Shown here: piece by piece, positions 7,847 to 18,061 of the stretch | Position numbering within the stretch: the stretch's first letter is position 1 | How the letters are laid out: the number at the start of each line of letters is the position of its first letter | Source: Flavobacteriaceae bacterium 3519-10 | Lineage (GTDB): Bacteria > Bacteroidota > Bacteroidia > Flavobacteriales > Weeksellaceae | NCBI GenBank assembly: GCA_000023725.1 | Contig: CP001673.1 | Coordinates: 320,342 to 384,341 of the forward strand | Direction: 5' to 3' | DNA: 64,000 nt | Notes under the pieces: generated by a model | Told to the model about the DNA's origin: nothing | Databases searched by the model: none | What the model saw: only the letters and a program-made list of their open reading frames with translations | Position numbers and translations under genes: made by a program

Positions 7847-8647
7847 ATGAAAAAACACACTTCTCTTCTAAGTTTGCTCCTGTTTTTACTGGCGATAACG
7901 TCATGCAAGCCAAAGGAAAACATGATTTATATGGAATCGGACCGTTCAGCGACGGAAGAACAGGTAAGACAGGCGGTCTATGAAGGCTCACACTTACAGT
8001 CAGGCGATTTTCTCGATATTAAGGTGACGGCCTATGACGAATTTGCCGTACGCCCCTTTAACCTGCATTCGATGAACCAACTGACGAATCCGAGTGAAAG
8101 CGGCGGCGCCCAGTCGGCCCAGGCCGCTCCTCAAGGCTATCTGGTCGATAATGAGGGGTATATCATTTTCCCGGTACTCGGGAAAATTTCCGTGCGTGGC
8201 TTAACATTAGCACAGTTGAGGCAGGAACTTGAAAACAGGCTCACTGAATATCTCTCAGACCCCCTGGTGTCGATCCGTCAGCTTAATTTTAATATCACCG
8301 TTCTTGGAGAAGTTAAAAGACCCGGGCAATATACGACTCCGAACGACAAGGTAACCCTATTGCAGGCCCTTGGAATGGCGGGTGACATGACCGATTATGG
8401 CGACCGTACGAAAGTCAAGCTGGTGCGCCATGAAAATGGTACAGACAAGACCGTTATCATCGATTTTACTGATAAAAACATTACCTCCTCGCCGTACTAC
8501 TATATGCAGCAAAATGACGTACTCTATATAGAACCTGATATTGTCAGGAGAAGGTCTGCGAATGTGGATCCGAACCGTGCCCTGGTCTTCCAGATCGGCG
8601 GCTTAGCTCTCGGGATTATATCAATACTGCTTACATTTAGACGATAA
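7847..8647 (+). CDS. Polysaccharide export outer-membrane lipoprotein (Wza-type)
   Basis: A 266-residue lipoprotein of the Wza/BexD family, which forms the outer-membrane channel or its periplasmic part for capsule export. The ATG at 7847 is chosen over an upstream ATG at 7772 because it begins a lipoprotein signal peptide with lipobox (LLLFLLAITSC, Cys near residue 20) and lies just after a promoter element. The polysaccharide export domain spans about residues 45-150 (LQSGDFLDIKVTAYDE ... GYIIFPVLGKISVRGLT), then a SLBB-type domain (ITVLGEVKRPGQYT ... LLQALGMAGDM). A C-terminal hydrophobic helix (QIGGLALGIISILLTF) ends in basic residues, unlike Wza of enterobacteria. It is paralogous to the protein at 37811-38605. 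Confidence 0.88.
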   Translation: MKKHTSLLSLLLFLLAITSCKPKENMIYMESDRSATEEQVRQAVYEGSHLQSGDFLDIKVTAYDEFAVRPFNLHSMNQLTNPSESGGAQSAQAAPQGYLVDNEGYIIFPVLGKISVRGLTLAQLRQELENRLTEYLSDPLVSIRQLNFNITVLGEVKRPGQYTTPNDKVTLLQALGMAGDMTDYGDRTKVKLVRHENGTDKTVIIDFTDKNITSSPYYYMQQNDVLYIEPDIVRRRSANVDPNRALVFQIGGLALGIISILLTFRR

Positions 8648-8650
8648 ATT

Positions 8651-10984
8651 ATGGATTTCAAAGAAAAAACGGCGGTAACTAAAGATAACGGGCAAATCAA
8701 AAGACAGATACGGCGCTACCTGCGCTGGTGGCCCCTTTTTGTTCTCGTAGTGCTCCTTTCGGTTATTATAGCCTGGATATACATGCGCTATACTACACCA
8801 CAATATATGAGCAAGGCCTCTGTGTATGTACGGCTCAGCTCCGGACCTTCCGGTGGGGCGCAGGATCTTCAGAGTATGATGCTACCGTCGGGACTCACAA
8901 CAAATGAGGTAGATAATGAACTGTCGGTGATACGGTCAAAACCTCTGCTCTATAATGTCGTAAAAGCCCTTCGGCTTGAAGTGAAAACCATCAGTGAAGG
9001 TAATATAAAAGAAGAAGAACTGTATGAAAGCAGTCCAGTCTTTGGAGAAATCACTTTCTTAAAGAACGCCCGAAAATTCCGGAGTCACACCTATATAATT
9101 TCTCCTGACGGAGACCGTGCATTTGTACTTCACGGTGATAATAATGAGATTAAAGGAGTTTACGGACGACCGGTGGTTACTGATTATGGCAGCTTTACGC
9201 TCATGCGGAACCTATCACGAAAATTTAAGCAACCTCTAAAACTGACCGTCACCAATCCGCGGATTGTGGCTGACCAACTGGAAGCTTCAATTTCAGTTGT
9301 AATCCCACAAAAAAAATCTTCGATCATGGAGCTGTCCCGGGTAGGGGTCAACCCCTTAAGGTCTGAGGACATCCTTAATGAACTGATCCGACAATATAAT
9401 ACGGACGCAATTAAAGACAAAAATGCGGAAGCCATGGCTACTGCCTCTTTTATTGACGACAGGCTTGAGCTCATCACCCAGGAACTTGGCGGCATTGAAA
9501 GCCAAAAGGAAAATTTTAAATCGGCCAATAAAATAGCTGACCTCCAAACTCAGGCTGAGCTAAATCTTCAGAATGCAAGCGAACATACAAAGAAGCTAAT
9601 GGAGATCGGTACGCAACTCGAGATGGTGGATTCTGTGCTACGAATTGCAAATTCCTCAGCGAATGACCAGTTGTTGCCCACAAATGTCGGAATGCCTTCG
9701 GGGCTTGACGGAGTGATTGAAGAATACAACCAGTTGGTATTAACACGTAACCGTACTTTGAGACAGGCTACACCATCCAATCCCGCAGTGCAGCAGTTCA
9801 ACCGCGATATCGCTTCGATGCGCGAACTCATCCGTGATAATTTAAGGAAATCACGTACGAGTCTGCAAATATCAATTAGCCAAGTTCAAAATGAAATCAA
9901 TAAATCCGGTACCAGTCTAAGTAAATTCCCGCAGCAGGAAAGGGTGTTCCGTAGTATAGAAAGACAGCAGAATCTAAAGGAATCCCTATTTCTTTTCCTG
10001 CTGCAGAAAAGGGAGGAAACATCGATTGCCTTATCTGTAAGCACTCCAAAAGGTAAGATTGTGAATCCAGCTTATACGGTAACCGAGCCGGTTTCGCCCA
10101 AAAAGAATATTGTCTATCTGGCTGCAGTCCTGCTCGGACTGGTTTTACCCGGGGCATTTCTATATACAAAGTTTGCACTCGATACCTATGTCCACAGCCG
10201 CCGTCAGATCCGTGAGGCACTGCCCGATGTGCCCGTGGTCGGTGAAATTCCGAATGCTGGCGAGGAGGGAGCAACCGTGGTGAAAACAAACGATTTCTCT
10301 TCATTTGCTGAATCTTTCCGAATAATGCTCACGAATATGAAATTCGTGCTCAAGGAACCCCAGTCTGGTCAGGCTTCGGTCGTCTTGGTGTCGTCTTCGG
10401 TAAAGGGTGAAGGAAAGACCACTGTCAGTGTAAATACTGCTTTAACGCTCGCGCAGAACCGTAAAGTTCTTTTGATCGGCGCCGATATCCGGAATCCGCA
10501 ATTTAAAAGATTTATGAAGCTTTCAAGTCACGGTCTGTCAGATTTTTTAGCTGTACCGGATGCAGAAATTAAGCCGATTATTGAACCATCGGGCCTTAAT
10601 CCAAATCTTGATGTAATTCCGAGTGGAAGCATCGCACCGAACCCAACCGAACTCTTGGCGAGTAAGAAATTTGAAGAGATGCTTGAGCAACTGAAACCCC
10701 ATTACGATTATATCGTGATCGACACTGCACCGATGCTCATGGTGAGTGACACCTTTAATTTACTCGGTTATATGGATATGCTGTTGTATGTAATGCGGGC
10801 TGAGCATACGGATAAAGATATGTTTGAATTTGCGGCGCAGCTGATGAACGAAAATGCCAAAGGCAAGTTTGCGATCGTTTTAAATGATGTAAGAAATATT
10901 CACCTTAGTTACGGTAACAAATACGGCTACGGTTATTATACCGACGGCCCGAAAAAGAAAAGATGGTATAAGTTCTTCGATTAA
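8651..10984 (+). CDS. Polysaccharide co-polymerase / BY-kinase (Wzc-type)
   Basis: A 777-residue inner-membrane bacterial tyrosine kinase. It has a first membrane helix (about 30-50, PLFVLVVLLSVIIAWIYM), a long periplasmic region with coiled coil (Wzz and GNVR-type), a second helix (about 485-505, YLAAVLLGLVLPGAFLY) and a cytoplasmic P-loop kinase domain. Walker A is at 581-591 (SSVKGEGKTT), Walker A' near 606-612 (VLLIGAD) and Walker B near 688-694 (IVIDTAP). The C-terminal tail is short and tyrosine-bearing (KYGYGYY). Such proteins control chain length and export together with Wza. It starts 3 bases after the export lipoprotein. I see no cognate phosphatase gene in the window. Confidence 0.9.
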   Translation: MDFKEKTAVTKDNGQIKRQIRRYLRWWPLFVLVVLLSVIIAWIYMRYTTPQYMSKASVYVRLSSGPSGGAQDLQSMMLPSGLTTNEVDNELSVIRSKPLLYNVVKALRLEVKTISEGNIKEEELYESSPVFGEITFLKNARKFRSHTYIISPDGDRAFVLHGDNNEIKGVYGRPVVTDYGSFTLMRNLSRKFKQPLKLTVTNPRIVADQLEASISVVIPQKKSSIMELSRVGVNPLRSEDILNELIRQYNTDAIKDKNAEAMATASFIDDRLELITQELGGIESQKENFKSANKIADLQTQAELNLQNASEHTKKLMEIGTQLEMVDSVLRIANSSANDQLLPTNVGMPSGLDGVIEEYNQLVLTRNRTLRQATPSNPAVQQFNRDIASMRELIRDNLRKSRTSLQISISQVQNEINKSGTSLSKFPQQERVFRSIERQQNLKESLFLFLLQKREETSIALSVSTPKGKIVNPAYTVTEPVSPKKNIVYLAAVLLGLVLPGAFLYTKFALDTYVHSRRQIREALPDVPVVGEIPNAGEEGATVVKTNDFSSFAESFRIMLTNMKFVLKEPQSGQASVVLVSSSVKGEGKTTVSVNTALTLAQNRKVLLIGADIRNPQFKRFMKLSSHGLSDFLAVPDAEIKPIIEPSGLNPNLDVIPSGSIAPNPTELLASKKFEEMLEQLKPHYDYIVIDTAPMLMVSDTFNLLGYMDMLLYVMRAEHTDKDMFEFAAQLMNENAKGKFAIVLNDVRNIHLSYGNKYGYGYYTDGPKKKRWYKFFD

Positions 10985-11956
10985 ATGAAAAATATATTAA
11001 TAACAGGGGGTGCAGGGTTTATTGGCAGTAATCTGTGTGACCACTTTATAGCGAAAGGATATAAAGTAACCTGCCTCGACAGTTTCATCACAGGACATCG
11101 GCGCAACCTCATCCAATTGATGGAGCATCCTGACTTTACACTGATTGAAGGAGATATCCGTGAGATTGAGACATGTAGAAAAGCTTGTGAAGGCATGGAT
11201 TACGTGCTGCATCAGGCCGCTCTGGGCTCGGTGCCAAGATCCATTAATGATCCGATCACGAGCAACGATGTTAATGTTGGGGGATTCCTCAATATGCTTG
11301 TGGCCGCCAGGGATGCCAAGGTAAAACGTTTTGTCTATGCGGCATCATCGTCGACATACGGCGATTCCGCGAGCCTGCCAAAGGTTGAGGATGTAATCGG
11401 TAAGCCGCTTTCACCTTACGCTGTAACAAAATATGTAAATGAACTTTATGCCGACGTCTTTTCGAAGACGTATGGCATCGAATGTATTGGGCTGCGTTAC
11501 TTCAATGTTTTTGGACGCAGGCAGGACCCTAATGGTGCATATGCCGCCGTTATACCCAAGTTTGTCATCCAGCTGATGAAGCACCAGTCGCCCACGATTA
11601 ACGGAGCAGGTGATTACTCGCGCGACTTCACGTACATCGACAATGTAATCCAGATGAATGAACGCGCGATGCTGACTGATAATCACGATGCGGTCAATAC
11701 CGTCTACAATACAGCGGTGGGCGACCGTACTACGATCAGAGAAATGGCTGACCTGTTAAAAGAATATCTGTCCGCATATGACCCGGAAATCGGTAACATC
11801 GAAATTCTTCATGGGCCTGTCCGGACGGGCGATGTGCCACATTCAAAAGCCAGCATAGAGAAGGCTATGAACCTGTTAAACTATTCCCCAAGCCATGTAT
11901 TTAAGCATGGTCTTAAGGAGGCGGTCGACTGGTACTGGGAGTACTTACCACGATAG
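10985..11956 (+). CDS. UDP-N-acetylhexosamine 4-epimerase-like SDR (TviC/WbpP type)
   Basis: A 323-residue extended SDR. The N-terminal NAD motif is GGAGFIG (residues 8-14), Ser/Thr lie in ASSSTYGD near 120, and the catalytic pair is Tyr145/Lys149 (YAVTK). The overall pattern (SLPKVEDVIGKPLSPYAVTKYVNELYADVF, then RYFNVFGRRQDPNGAYAAVIPKF) is typical of WbpP/TviC, which interconvert UDP-GlcNAc/GalNAc or the matching uronic acids. The gene abuts the kinase gene with no gap, and a TviB-like dehydrogenase follows. That pairing implies synthesis of UDP-GalNAcA. Substrate choice is inferred from family and context. Confidence 0.85.
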   Translation: MKNILITGGAGFIGSNLCDHFIAKGYKVTCLDSFITGHRRNLIQLMEHPDFTLIEGDIREIETCRKACEGMDYVLHQAALGSVPRSINDPITSNDVNVGGFLNMLVAARDAKVKRFVYAASSSTYGDSASLPKVEDVIGKPLSPYAVTKYVNELYADVFSKTYGIECIGLRYFNVFGRRQDPNGAYAAVIPKFVIQLMKHQSPTINGAGDYSRDFTYIDNVIQMNERAMLTDNHDAVNTVYNTAVGDRTTIREMADLLKEYLSAYDPEIGNIEILHGPVRTGDVPHSKASIEKAMNLLNYSPSHVFKHGLKEAVDWYWEYLPR

Positions 11957-12069
11957 TCAGAATTGGCGAAAATTAACTTATGGTCACTGCGATATGCTGG
12001 ACGCAGAGAGGAATGTCAATTTCAAAGCGAACGCAATAACTTTTAACCTCAACCGAAATCTCCTCAATT

Positions 12070-13506
12070 ATGAATCATAAAATAGCAATAATCGGTCTTG
12101 GCTATGTGGGGCTTCCCTTAGCCCGACTTTTCGCCACCAAATTTCCGGTGGTAGGTTTCGATATCAACGCCACCAGAGTGGCGGAGCTTAATGCGGGCCA
12201 CGATGATACGCTTGAAGTCTCCGATGAACTGTTGCAGTCCGCGCTGGTATCTGAAAACCCGTTTGTCATAGGCAGCTCTCTGCAGCACGGGGAATTCCAG
12301 AAAAACGCGGGCGACTCACAGTACGTCCTTTTGGAAGAGGAACACCGCATCGTAAAATCTACGGAGGCTGATTCCACTGAAACCCTAACAGCGGATACTG
12401 TGAGCCCCGCGATACAATCTCAAACCGCAGGTTTGTACTGCTCGACCGACATCGCCGACATCGCTGGTGCGAACATCTACATCATCACAGTACCTACTCC
12501 TGTAGATAAAAATAACCGTCCTGTACTAACTCCACTGATCAAGGCCAGTGAAACTGTAGGCAAGGTCTTGAAAAAAGGAGATATCGTTATTTACGAATCA
12601 ACGGTCTATCCTGGAGCGACCGAAGAAGACTGCATACCCGTTGTTGAAAAGACCAGTGGTTTAACGTATAACGTCGATTTTTACGCGGGTTATTCACCAG
12701 AACGCATTAATCCTGGCGACAAAGAGCATACGGTAGAGAAAATTCTGAAAGTGACTTCGGGCTCTACACCAGAAATTGGTCAGATTGTCAACAATATTTA
12801 TAAAGCGGTGATTACCGCCGGCACGCATTTAGCACCCGCCATTAAAGTAGCAGAAGCTGCTAAGGTTATTGAAAATTCCCAGCGCGATATCAATATTGCG
12901 TTTGTAAATGAGCTTGCAAAGATCTTTAATCTCATGAATATTAATACGCATGACGTATTAGAAGCCGCCGGTACCAAATGGAATTTCCTGCCGTTTAAGC
13001 CAGGCCTCGTTGGGGGACACTGTATTGGAGTGGATCCCTACTATCTTGCACAAAAGGCACAAGAGTACGGTTATCATCCCGAAATTATTCTTGCGGGTCG
13101 AAGACTCAATGATTCAATGGGCGATTATGTTGCCTCCCAAGTGATTAAAACCATGATCAAGAAAGGAATCAAGGTAAACAGTGCTGAAATCCTTATGTTG
13201 GGCATCACCTTTAAAGAAAACTGCCCGGATGTACGGAATACTAAAATTGTGGATGTAATAGCGGCATTGAAAGATTATTCGGTCAATGTCACGGTTTATG
13301 ACCCCTGGGCTAATCCTGCAGAAGTGATGCACGAGTATGGATTACGGTGCAATACAATCCTCGATAATGACCCTAAGTTTGACGCGATCGTTCTTGGCGT
13401 CGCCCACGAGGAGTTTCTTACCCTGGACCTTAGTCTCCATCTTAAACCTGAGGGGATCGTATATGATGTGAAAGGCGTTTTAACCGAAAGTGACTGCAAA
13501 CTGTAA
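12070..13506 (+). CDS. Nucleotide-sugar dehydrogenase (TviB/WbpO type) with an N-terminal insertion
   Basis: A 478-residue UDP-sugar 6-dehydrogenase. It has the NAD motif [11 protein letters not shown] (8-18), the middle motif [13 protein letters not shown], and catalytic Cys318 in [16 protein letters not shown]. The set matches the TviB/WbpO group, which oxidises UDP-GlcNAc or UDP-GalNAc to the uronic acid. It is about 50 residues longer than usual: residues about 60-120, between ELLQSAL and [10 protein letters not shown], are extra and low in conserved motifs. The insertion is in frame with no stop, and the catalytic residues are intact, so the enzyme is probably active. It lies 113 bases after the epimerase. 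Confidence 0.88.
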   Translation: MNHKIAIIGLGYVGLPLARLFATKFPVVGFDINATRVAELNAGHDDTLEVSDELLQSALVSENPFVIGSSLQHGEFQKNAGDSQYVLLEEEHRIVKSTEADSTETLTADTVSPAIQSQTAGLYCSTDIADIAGANIYIITVPTPVDKNNRPVLTPLIKASETVGKVLKKGDIVIYESTVYPGATEEDCIPVVEKTSGLTYNVDFYAGYSPERINPGDKEHTVEKILKVTSGSTPEIGQIVNNIYKAVITAGTHLAPAIKVAEAAKVIENSQRDINIAFVNELAKIFNLMNINTHDVLEAAGTKWNFLPFKPGLVGGHCIGVDPYYLAQKAQEYGYHPEIILAGRRLNDSMGDYVASQVIKTMIKKGIKVNSAEILMLGITFKENCPDVRNTKIVDVIAALKDYSVNVTVYDPWANPAEVMHEYGLRCNTILDNDPKFDAIVLGVAHEEFLTLDLSLHLKPEGIVYDVKGVLTESDCKL

Positions 13507-13510
13507 GCTA

Positions 13511-14677
13511 ATGAAAATAACAGTTGTAGGAACAGGGTATGTAGGTTTGGCCAACGCCGTTCTGCTCGCACAGCAGAACGATGTGGTGGCGCTGGACATT
13601 ATCCCGGAAAAAGTGGCAATGATCAATGAAAGGAAGTCGCCACTGGAGGACGCTGAAATCTCAGAATATCTCGCGAACCGGCAACTCAGGTTACGGGCCA
13701 CTACTGACCCCGCAGACGCCTATAGTGATGCCACCTATGTCATCGTTGCCACTCCGACCGATTACGACCCGAAAACCAACTATTTTGATACCCGCAGTGT
13801 TGAAGCTGTAGTTCGTCAGGTGCAACATTATAATCCACAGGCTGTGGTTATCATTAAATCCACCGTTCCAGTAGGTTTTACTGCTGATCTCAGCACACAG
13901 CTTAATTTTTCAAATATTATTTTTTCACCCGAGTTTCTGCGCGAAGGTAAAGCGTTATATGACAACCTGTATCCCTCACGGATAATTATCGGTGAACAGA
14001 GCGACAGAGCAGTCCGGTTCGCGGCTCTTTTGCAGCAGGGCGCTATAAAGCAGGATATAGATGTGCTTTATACCGATGCCACCGAAGCCGAAGCCATTAA
14101 ATTGTTTTCAAACACCTATCTGGCTCTTCGGGTAGCTTACTTTAATGAGCTGGATACCTATGCGCAGACGCATGAGCTCAACAGCCGGCAGATCATCGAA
14201 GGCGTAAGCCTGGACCCGCGGATCGGTTCACACTATAACAATCCCTCGTTCGGTTACGGCGGCTACTGCCTGCCTAAGGATACCAAACAACTGCTGGCCA
14301 ATTATGACGCCGTTCCCAATAATATCATAAAGGCCATCGTTGATGCGAACCGTACCCGGAAAGACTTTATCGCAGATTCGATCCTGGCGAAAAATCCTGA
14401 AAAAGTTGGCGTATTCCGGTTAATTATGAAAGCGGGTTCTGACAATTTCCGCGCTTCTGCAATGCAGGGGGTCATGAAACGGATAAAGGCGAAAGGTATT
14501 GAAGTTATTGTTTATGAGCCTGTTCTTCAGGAAGAGCAGTTTTTCGGCTCGCGTGTGGAAAAAGACCTCGAACGTTTTAAAGAGGAATGCGATATCATTA
14601 TTACGAACCGCCTTACAACGGAATTAGTTTCTGTCAAAAATAAAGTATATACGCGCGATTTGTTTGGTAACGATTAA
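13511..14677 (+). CDS. ugd: UDP-glucose 6-dehydrogenase
   Basis: A 388-residue enzyme that makes UDP-glucuronate from UDP-glucose with NAD. The ATG at 13511 begins the NAD-binding motif ([16 protein letters not shown]). An upstream in-frame start at 13490 would overlap the previous gene and adds only seven residues. The hinge region has KSTVPVGF and the family's EFLREG motif, and the catalytic Cys253 lies in [15 protein letters not shown]. It resembles the short Ugd group found in many capsule loci. Together with the previous gene it supplies two different uronic acids, so the product is likely strongly acidic. Confidence 0.9.
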   Translation: MKITVVGTGYVGLANAVLLAQQNDVVALDIIPEKVAMINERKSPLEDAEISEYLANRQLRLRATTDPADAYSDATYVIVATPTDYDPKTNYFDTRSVEAVVRQVQHYNPQAVVIIKSTVPVGFTADLSTQLNFSNIIFSPEFLREGKALYDNLYPSRIIIGEQSDRAVRFAALLQQGAIKQDIDVLYTDATEAEAIKLFSNTYLALRVAYFNELDTYAQTHELNSRQIIEGVSLDPRIGSHYNNPSFGYGGYCLPKDTKQLLANYDAVPNNIIKAIVDANRTRKDFIADSILAKNPEKVGVFRLIMKAGSDNFRASAMQGVMKRIKAKGIEVIVYEPVLQEEQFFGSRVEKDLERFKEECDIIITNRLTTELVSVKNKVYTRDLFGND

Positions 14678-14824
14678 TTTCATCCATTATTAATCCATTT
14701 CCAATCGCCACGCAGTTACATGGTTTCGGGAAAAGTCTCTAAGTAAAAGCAATTTATGTTGCTGCATTCTAAATGGTTGTTCGGAAGCGGACAAACTGCT
14801 GTTATTAATATTAAGTAATTTTAT

Positions 14825-16303
14825 ATGCGTGGTTTTTCAAATTCACTGAACACCAAATATCTACGAAAGATCTCTGATCTTAAGAACGAGTCCGTAAGTG
14901 GGGGAATGTGGAGTATGTTAGGGCAGGTTATCAACTTTTCCGTCCAAATTTTGGGTACAATGGTCTTAGCACGAGTGCTTTTTCCGGAAGATTATGGTCT
15001 GATCGCGGTAGTTGGTACGTTCACTGGTTTTGTGGCAGTTTTTAGAGATATGGGCTTGACAACGGCAACAATCCAAGCCGATAACTTAGATGACTCTTTG
15101 TTTAGTAATATATTTTTTATAAACTTGTTTGTAGGTCTATTACTAACGATTATTTTTGCATCTACTGCTCCTCTGGTACAGTGGTTTTATAATGATGACA
15201 GATTATTACTCGTTACAATAGTATCTGCTTTTCAGTTTTTTCTTGGCTCACTCTCAGCACAATTACTTGCGTTATTGAAACGATCTATGAATTTTAAAAT
15301 AATCTTCATAACTCAGTTGATATCAAGTGTATCTGGTGTAGTTTTTAGTGTTTTTGCAGCCTACTTGGGTTTTGGATATTGGGCGCTCGTAATTGGACCG
15401 TTATTCTCTAGCTGGTTTTTGTTTATTTATTTGTTTTTTCTCTTTCGATGGATACCAAATAAACCGGTTTGGGACCCACGAATTAAAAGTATACTACATT
15501 TTGGCAAACACATCACAACGTTTGAGGTGGTAAATTATTTATCCAGAAATTTAGACAATATTTTAATAGCGAAATTTTTTGGGATAGCTAGTTTAGGTAT
15601 TTATAATAAGGCGTACACTTTATTAATGATGCCCATAAATCAGATCAGAAGCCCATTGATGAATGTTGCACTTCCAGCTTTAAGTACATTAAAAAACGAA
15701 AATTTGAAGTTTTCAAATTACTATTTAAATTTTATATCCGTTCTTACCGTCCTATCAAATATAATCATATTATTATTAATAATTAATTCTAAGGAAGTTG
15801 TACACATAGTTTTAGGACCAAATTGGTCAGAATCTGCAAAAATATTTGCAATTTTGGGTATTGCAGCTTTGGTGCAGCCCATTTATGGAACTTTTAGCTT
15901 AGTTTTAATATCACTTGGTAAATCAAAAAAATATAGTACTTGGGGTACATACAATGCAATGATTATAGTACCATCCTTTATCATTGGAATTAATTTTAAT
16001 TTAGAAATTTTCGCCGTTTGCTATGTTGTCGCAAATTTCATTACCTTCTTTTTTTCTGCATTTTATGTTTTTCTCGATTCCCCAGTACCAGTGTGGGCGT
16101 TTTTCAAAAGAACCGTTCCCATCATTGCTATTTTTTCCTTATTTGCCGTCATAACTTATTTCACGGCTCATGTCGATGGAAATATTATACTGTCTTTCTT
16201 CCTAAAATCAATTTTATTTACTACTTTATCAGTGGCGTATTTAGTATTGTTTTATAAGGAAAAAAATATCTTGATAGGAGTCATAAAAACATTTAAGCGA
16301 TGA
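14825..16303 (+). CDS. Polysaccharide flippase (Wzx, MOP superfamily), first copy
   Basis: A 492-residue inner-membrane protein with about 12-14 helices. After a short cytoplasmic start it has the family's opening GGMWSMLGQVINFSVQILGTMVLARVLFPEDYGLIAV. It should flip undecaprenyl-linked repeat units to the periplasm. The DNA is clearly richer in A and T than the dehydrogenase genes before it, which suggests a separately acquired block. It overlaps the next gene by 4 bases (ATGA). A second flippase of the same type is encoded at 19238. Confidence 0.88.
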   Translation: MRGFSNSLNTKYLRKISDLKNESVSGGMWSMLGQVINFSVQILGTMVLARVLFPEDYGLIAVVGTFTGFVAVFRDMGLTTATIQADNLDDSLFSNIFFINLFVGLLLTIIFASTAPLVQWFYNDDRLLLVTIVSAFQFFLGSLSAQLLALLKRSMNFKIIFITQLISSVSGVVFSVFAAYLGFGYWALVIGPLFSSWFLFIYLFFLFRWIPNKPVWDPRIKSILHFGKHITTFEVVNYLSRNLDNILIAKFFGIASLGIYNKAYTLLMMPINQIRSPLMNVALPALSTLKNENLKFSNYYLNFISVLTVLSNIIILLLIINSKEVVHIVLGPNWSESAKIFAILGIAALVQPIYGTFSLVLISLGKSKKYSTWGTYNAMIIVPSFIIGINFNLEIFAVCYVVANFITFFFSAFYVFLDSPVPVWAFFKRTVPIIAIFSLFAVITYFTAHVDGNIILSFFLKSILFTTLSVAYLVLFYKEKNILIGVIKTFKR

Positions 16304-16872
16304 TAAACCGAATTGTTGATAAGTTAGCATTTATATTTGTGTATTTTGAAATCCACTACATATCTAAAGCACGAGAACGGTATAATAAAAGGTATTTACT
16401 AGTAAAATCAAATATAAAAGACAATGTTATATTACATGGCAGAGGAACTATACATTATCCCGATAAATTGACGATTGGGTCACATTCTCGGATAGGAGAT
16501 AATTACTTTATCATGGCTGCTGGTGGCGTTACGATAGGTGAAAATACACAAATTAGTAGAAATGTATGTATTTATTCGGGCAACCACGACTATGAAAGTT
16601 CAACTCATATACCATATGACGATAGGCAGATACTTAAGCCAGTCACTATAGGTAATTCGGTCTGGATTGGCATGAATGTCAACATCACACCTGGTGTAAA
16701 TATTGGCGATGGGGCTATAATCGGAATGGGTAGTACAATCTCGAAAGATGTACCAGAAGGAGCTATCGTGGTAAATAGTGCCCAGCGAATTATTGCAGTT
16801 AGGGATATAGACAAGTTTATGCGACTAAGTGAGCAAAAGAGATTTTTTGGAAAGGACTTTCCAACTCTATAA
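16300..16872 (+). CDS. Hexapeptide-repeat acyltransferase
   Basis: A 190-residue left-handed beta-helix protein. Hexapeptide-type repeats run from about residue 55 (LTIGSHSRIGDNYFIMAAGGVTIGENTQISRNV), and a loop CIYSGNHDYESSTHIPYD holds the likely catalytic His. A second set of repeats follows (IGNSVWIGMNVNITPGVNIGDGAIIGMGS). It resembles the WbbJ/maltose O-acetyltransferase group, so it likely transfers acetyl from acetyl-CoA to a sugar hydroxyl. It is translationally coupled to the flippase by ATGA overlap. The acceptor is unknown. Confidence 0.82.
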   Translation: MINRIVDKLAFIFVYFEIHYISKARERYNKRYLLVKSNIKDNVILHGRGTIHYPDKLTIGSHSRIGDNYFIMAAGGVTIGENTQISRNVCIYSGNHDYESSTHIPYDDRQILKPVTIGNSVWIGMNVNITPGVNIGDGAIIGMGSTISKDVPEGAIVVNSAQRIIAVRDIDKFMRLSEQKRFFGKDFPTL

Positions 16873-16935
16873 GTCGTTTCTATTTTTTCCAAGACCTTAA
16901 ATTATTGCTGTCACAGTAAATTATAAATTATTATT

Positions 16936-18024
16936 ATGCATATAGTGTATTTAACCGAGCAAATAGATCAAGTTGGCGGTATCGAGCGTAGCCTTACCAC
17001 ACGCGCTAACTATCTTGCAGAAGTTTTTAATTACCAGATAACTATTGTTTGTACGTCACGAAAGTCTGGCAAACCAGCCTTTAAAATTAATGACTCCATC
17101 AACGTCTTATTTTTAGAAAAGTTAACAAGTAGAAAAACAGTTTACGGACGGATTTTGCTAAGGTTCATTCAAACTAAAAAAATCATCACTGAGTTAAAGC
17201 CCGATGTCGTTATAAGTGTAAAGTACACGTTACATAACTTGTTTTTTACATTATACCCGTCTCGAATTAGATTCATATCTGAGTTGAGAGAGCCGTTTGG
17301 GCAAGCAAACCAACACGTAACTTCATCTTTAAAATCATTTATAAGTAAAAAAATAAGAAATTTTGTTCTCAAACGACAGGATGTCGTAATCGTTCTCACA
17401 GAAGAAGATAAAAGGAACTGGGGATATAAAAATATAAGAGTAGTTCCTAACCCCCATACGATCCAGACCGACGTTGTTAGTGATTTATCAAAGAAGCAGG
17501 TTTTGGCCTTAGGTCGTTTACATAAAGTGAAGGGCTTTGATAAGTTGCTCGAGGTATGGAAGATTGTTAATACTGCACACCCTGACTGGATATTAAAGAT
17601 CGGAGGCGCTGGAGAAGAATACGAAAATTTATTAGCTAAGATCCGATTTTTGGGCTTAAATGACAGCGTAATTTTGAACAATCAATTTCTACCCGTCGTG
17701 TCCGAATTTCTTAATTCATCAATCTTCGTCTTGTCTTCCCGGTTCGAAGCTTTCGGAAACGTCCTTGTAGAAGCAAAAATTTGTGGGGTGCCATCAATTG
17801 CATTTAATGTGCCTTCTGGACCAAAAGAAATAATTGTCGATGGGGAGGACGGTTTTCTAGTCGATTATCTTAGTATTAATGAGATGGCAAATAAAATTAT
17901 ATATTTAATAGATAATCCAAGTGTGAGGGTAAGAATGGGCAGACGAGCTAAAATTAATTCCGAAAGCTTCAGTGTTGATGCGATTCTTGCTTTGTATAAT
18001 AAGACTATCATGCAACATGTTTAA
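16936..18024 (+). CDS. Glycosyltransferase family 4
   Basis: A 362-residue GT-B enzyme. The N-terminal half opens with MHIVYLTEQIDQVGGIERSL, with the G-G-I-E acceptor-side loop. The C-terminal half has ALGRLHKVKGFDKLLEVWK and the retaining-enzyme EX7E region (SSRFEAFGNVLVEAKICGVPSIAF). It adds one sugar to the lipid-linked repeat unit at the inner face of the membrane. It resembles the proteins at 52032 and 53125, so these may share ancestry. The DNA is AT-rich like its two upstream neighbours. Donor and acceptor cannot be read from sequence. Confidence 0.87.
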   Translation: MHIVYLTEQIDQVGGIERSLTTRANYLAEVFNYQITIVCTSRKSGKPAFKINDSINVLFLEKLTSRKTVYGRILLRFIQTKKIITELKPDVVISVKYTLHNLFFTLYPSRIRFISELREPFGQANQHVTSSLKSFISKKIRNFVLKRQDVVIVLTEEDKRNWGYKNIRVVPNPHTIQTDVVSDLSKKQVLALGRLHKVKGFDKLLEVWKIVNTAHPDWILKIGGAGEEYENLLAKIRFLGLNDSVILNNQFLPVVSEFLNSSIFVLSSRFEAFGNVLVEAKICGVPSIAFNVPSGPKEIIVDGEDGFLVDYLSINEMANKIIYLIDNPSVRVRMGRRAKINSESFSVDAILALYNKTIMQHV

Positions 18025-18061
18025 TATTTTTTAGTTACGCAATATAATAAATTTGAAAGAA

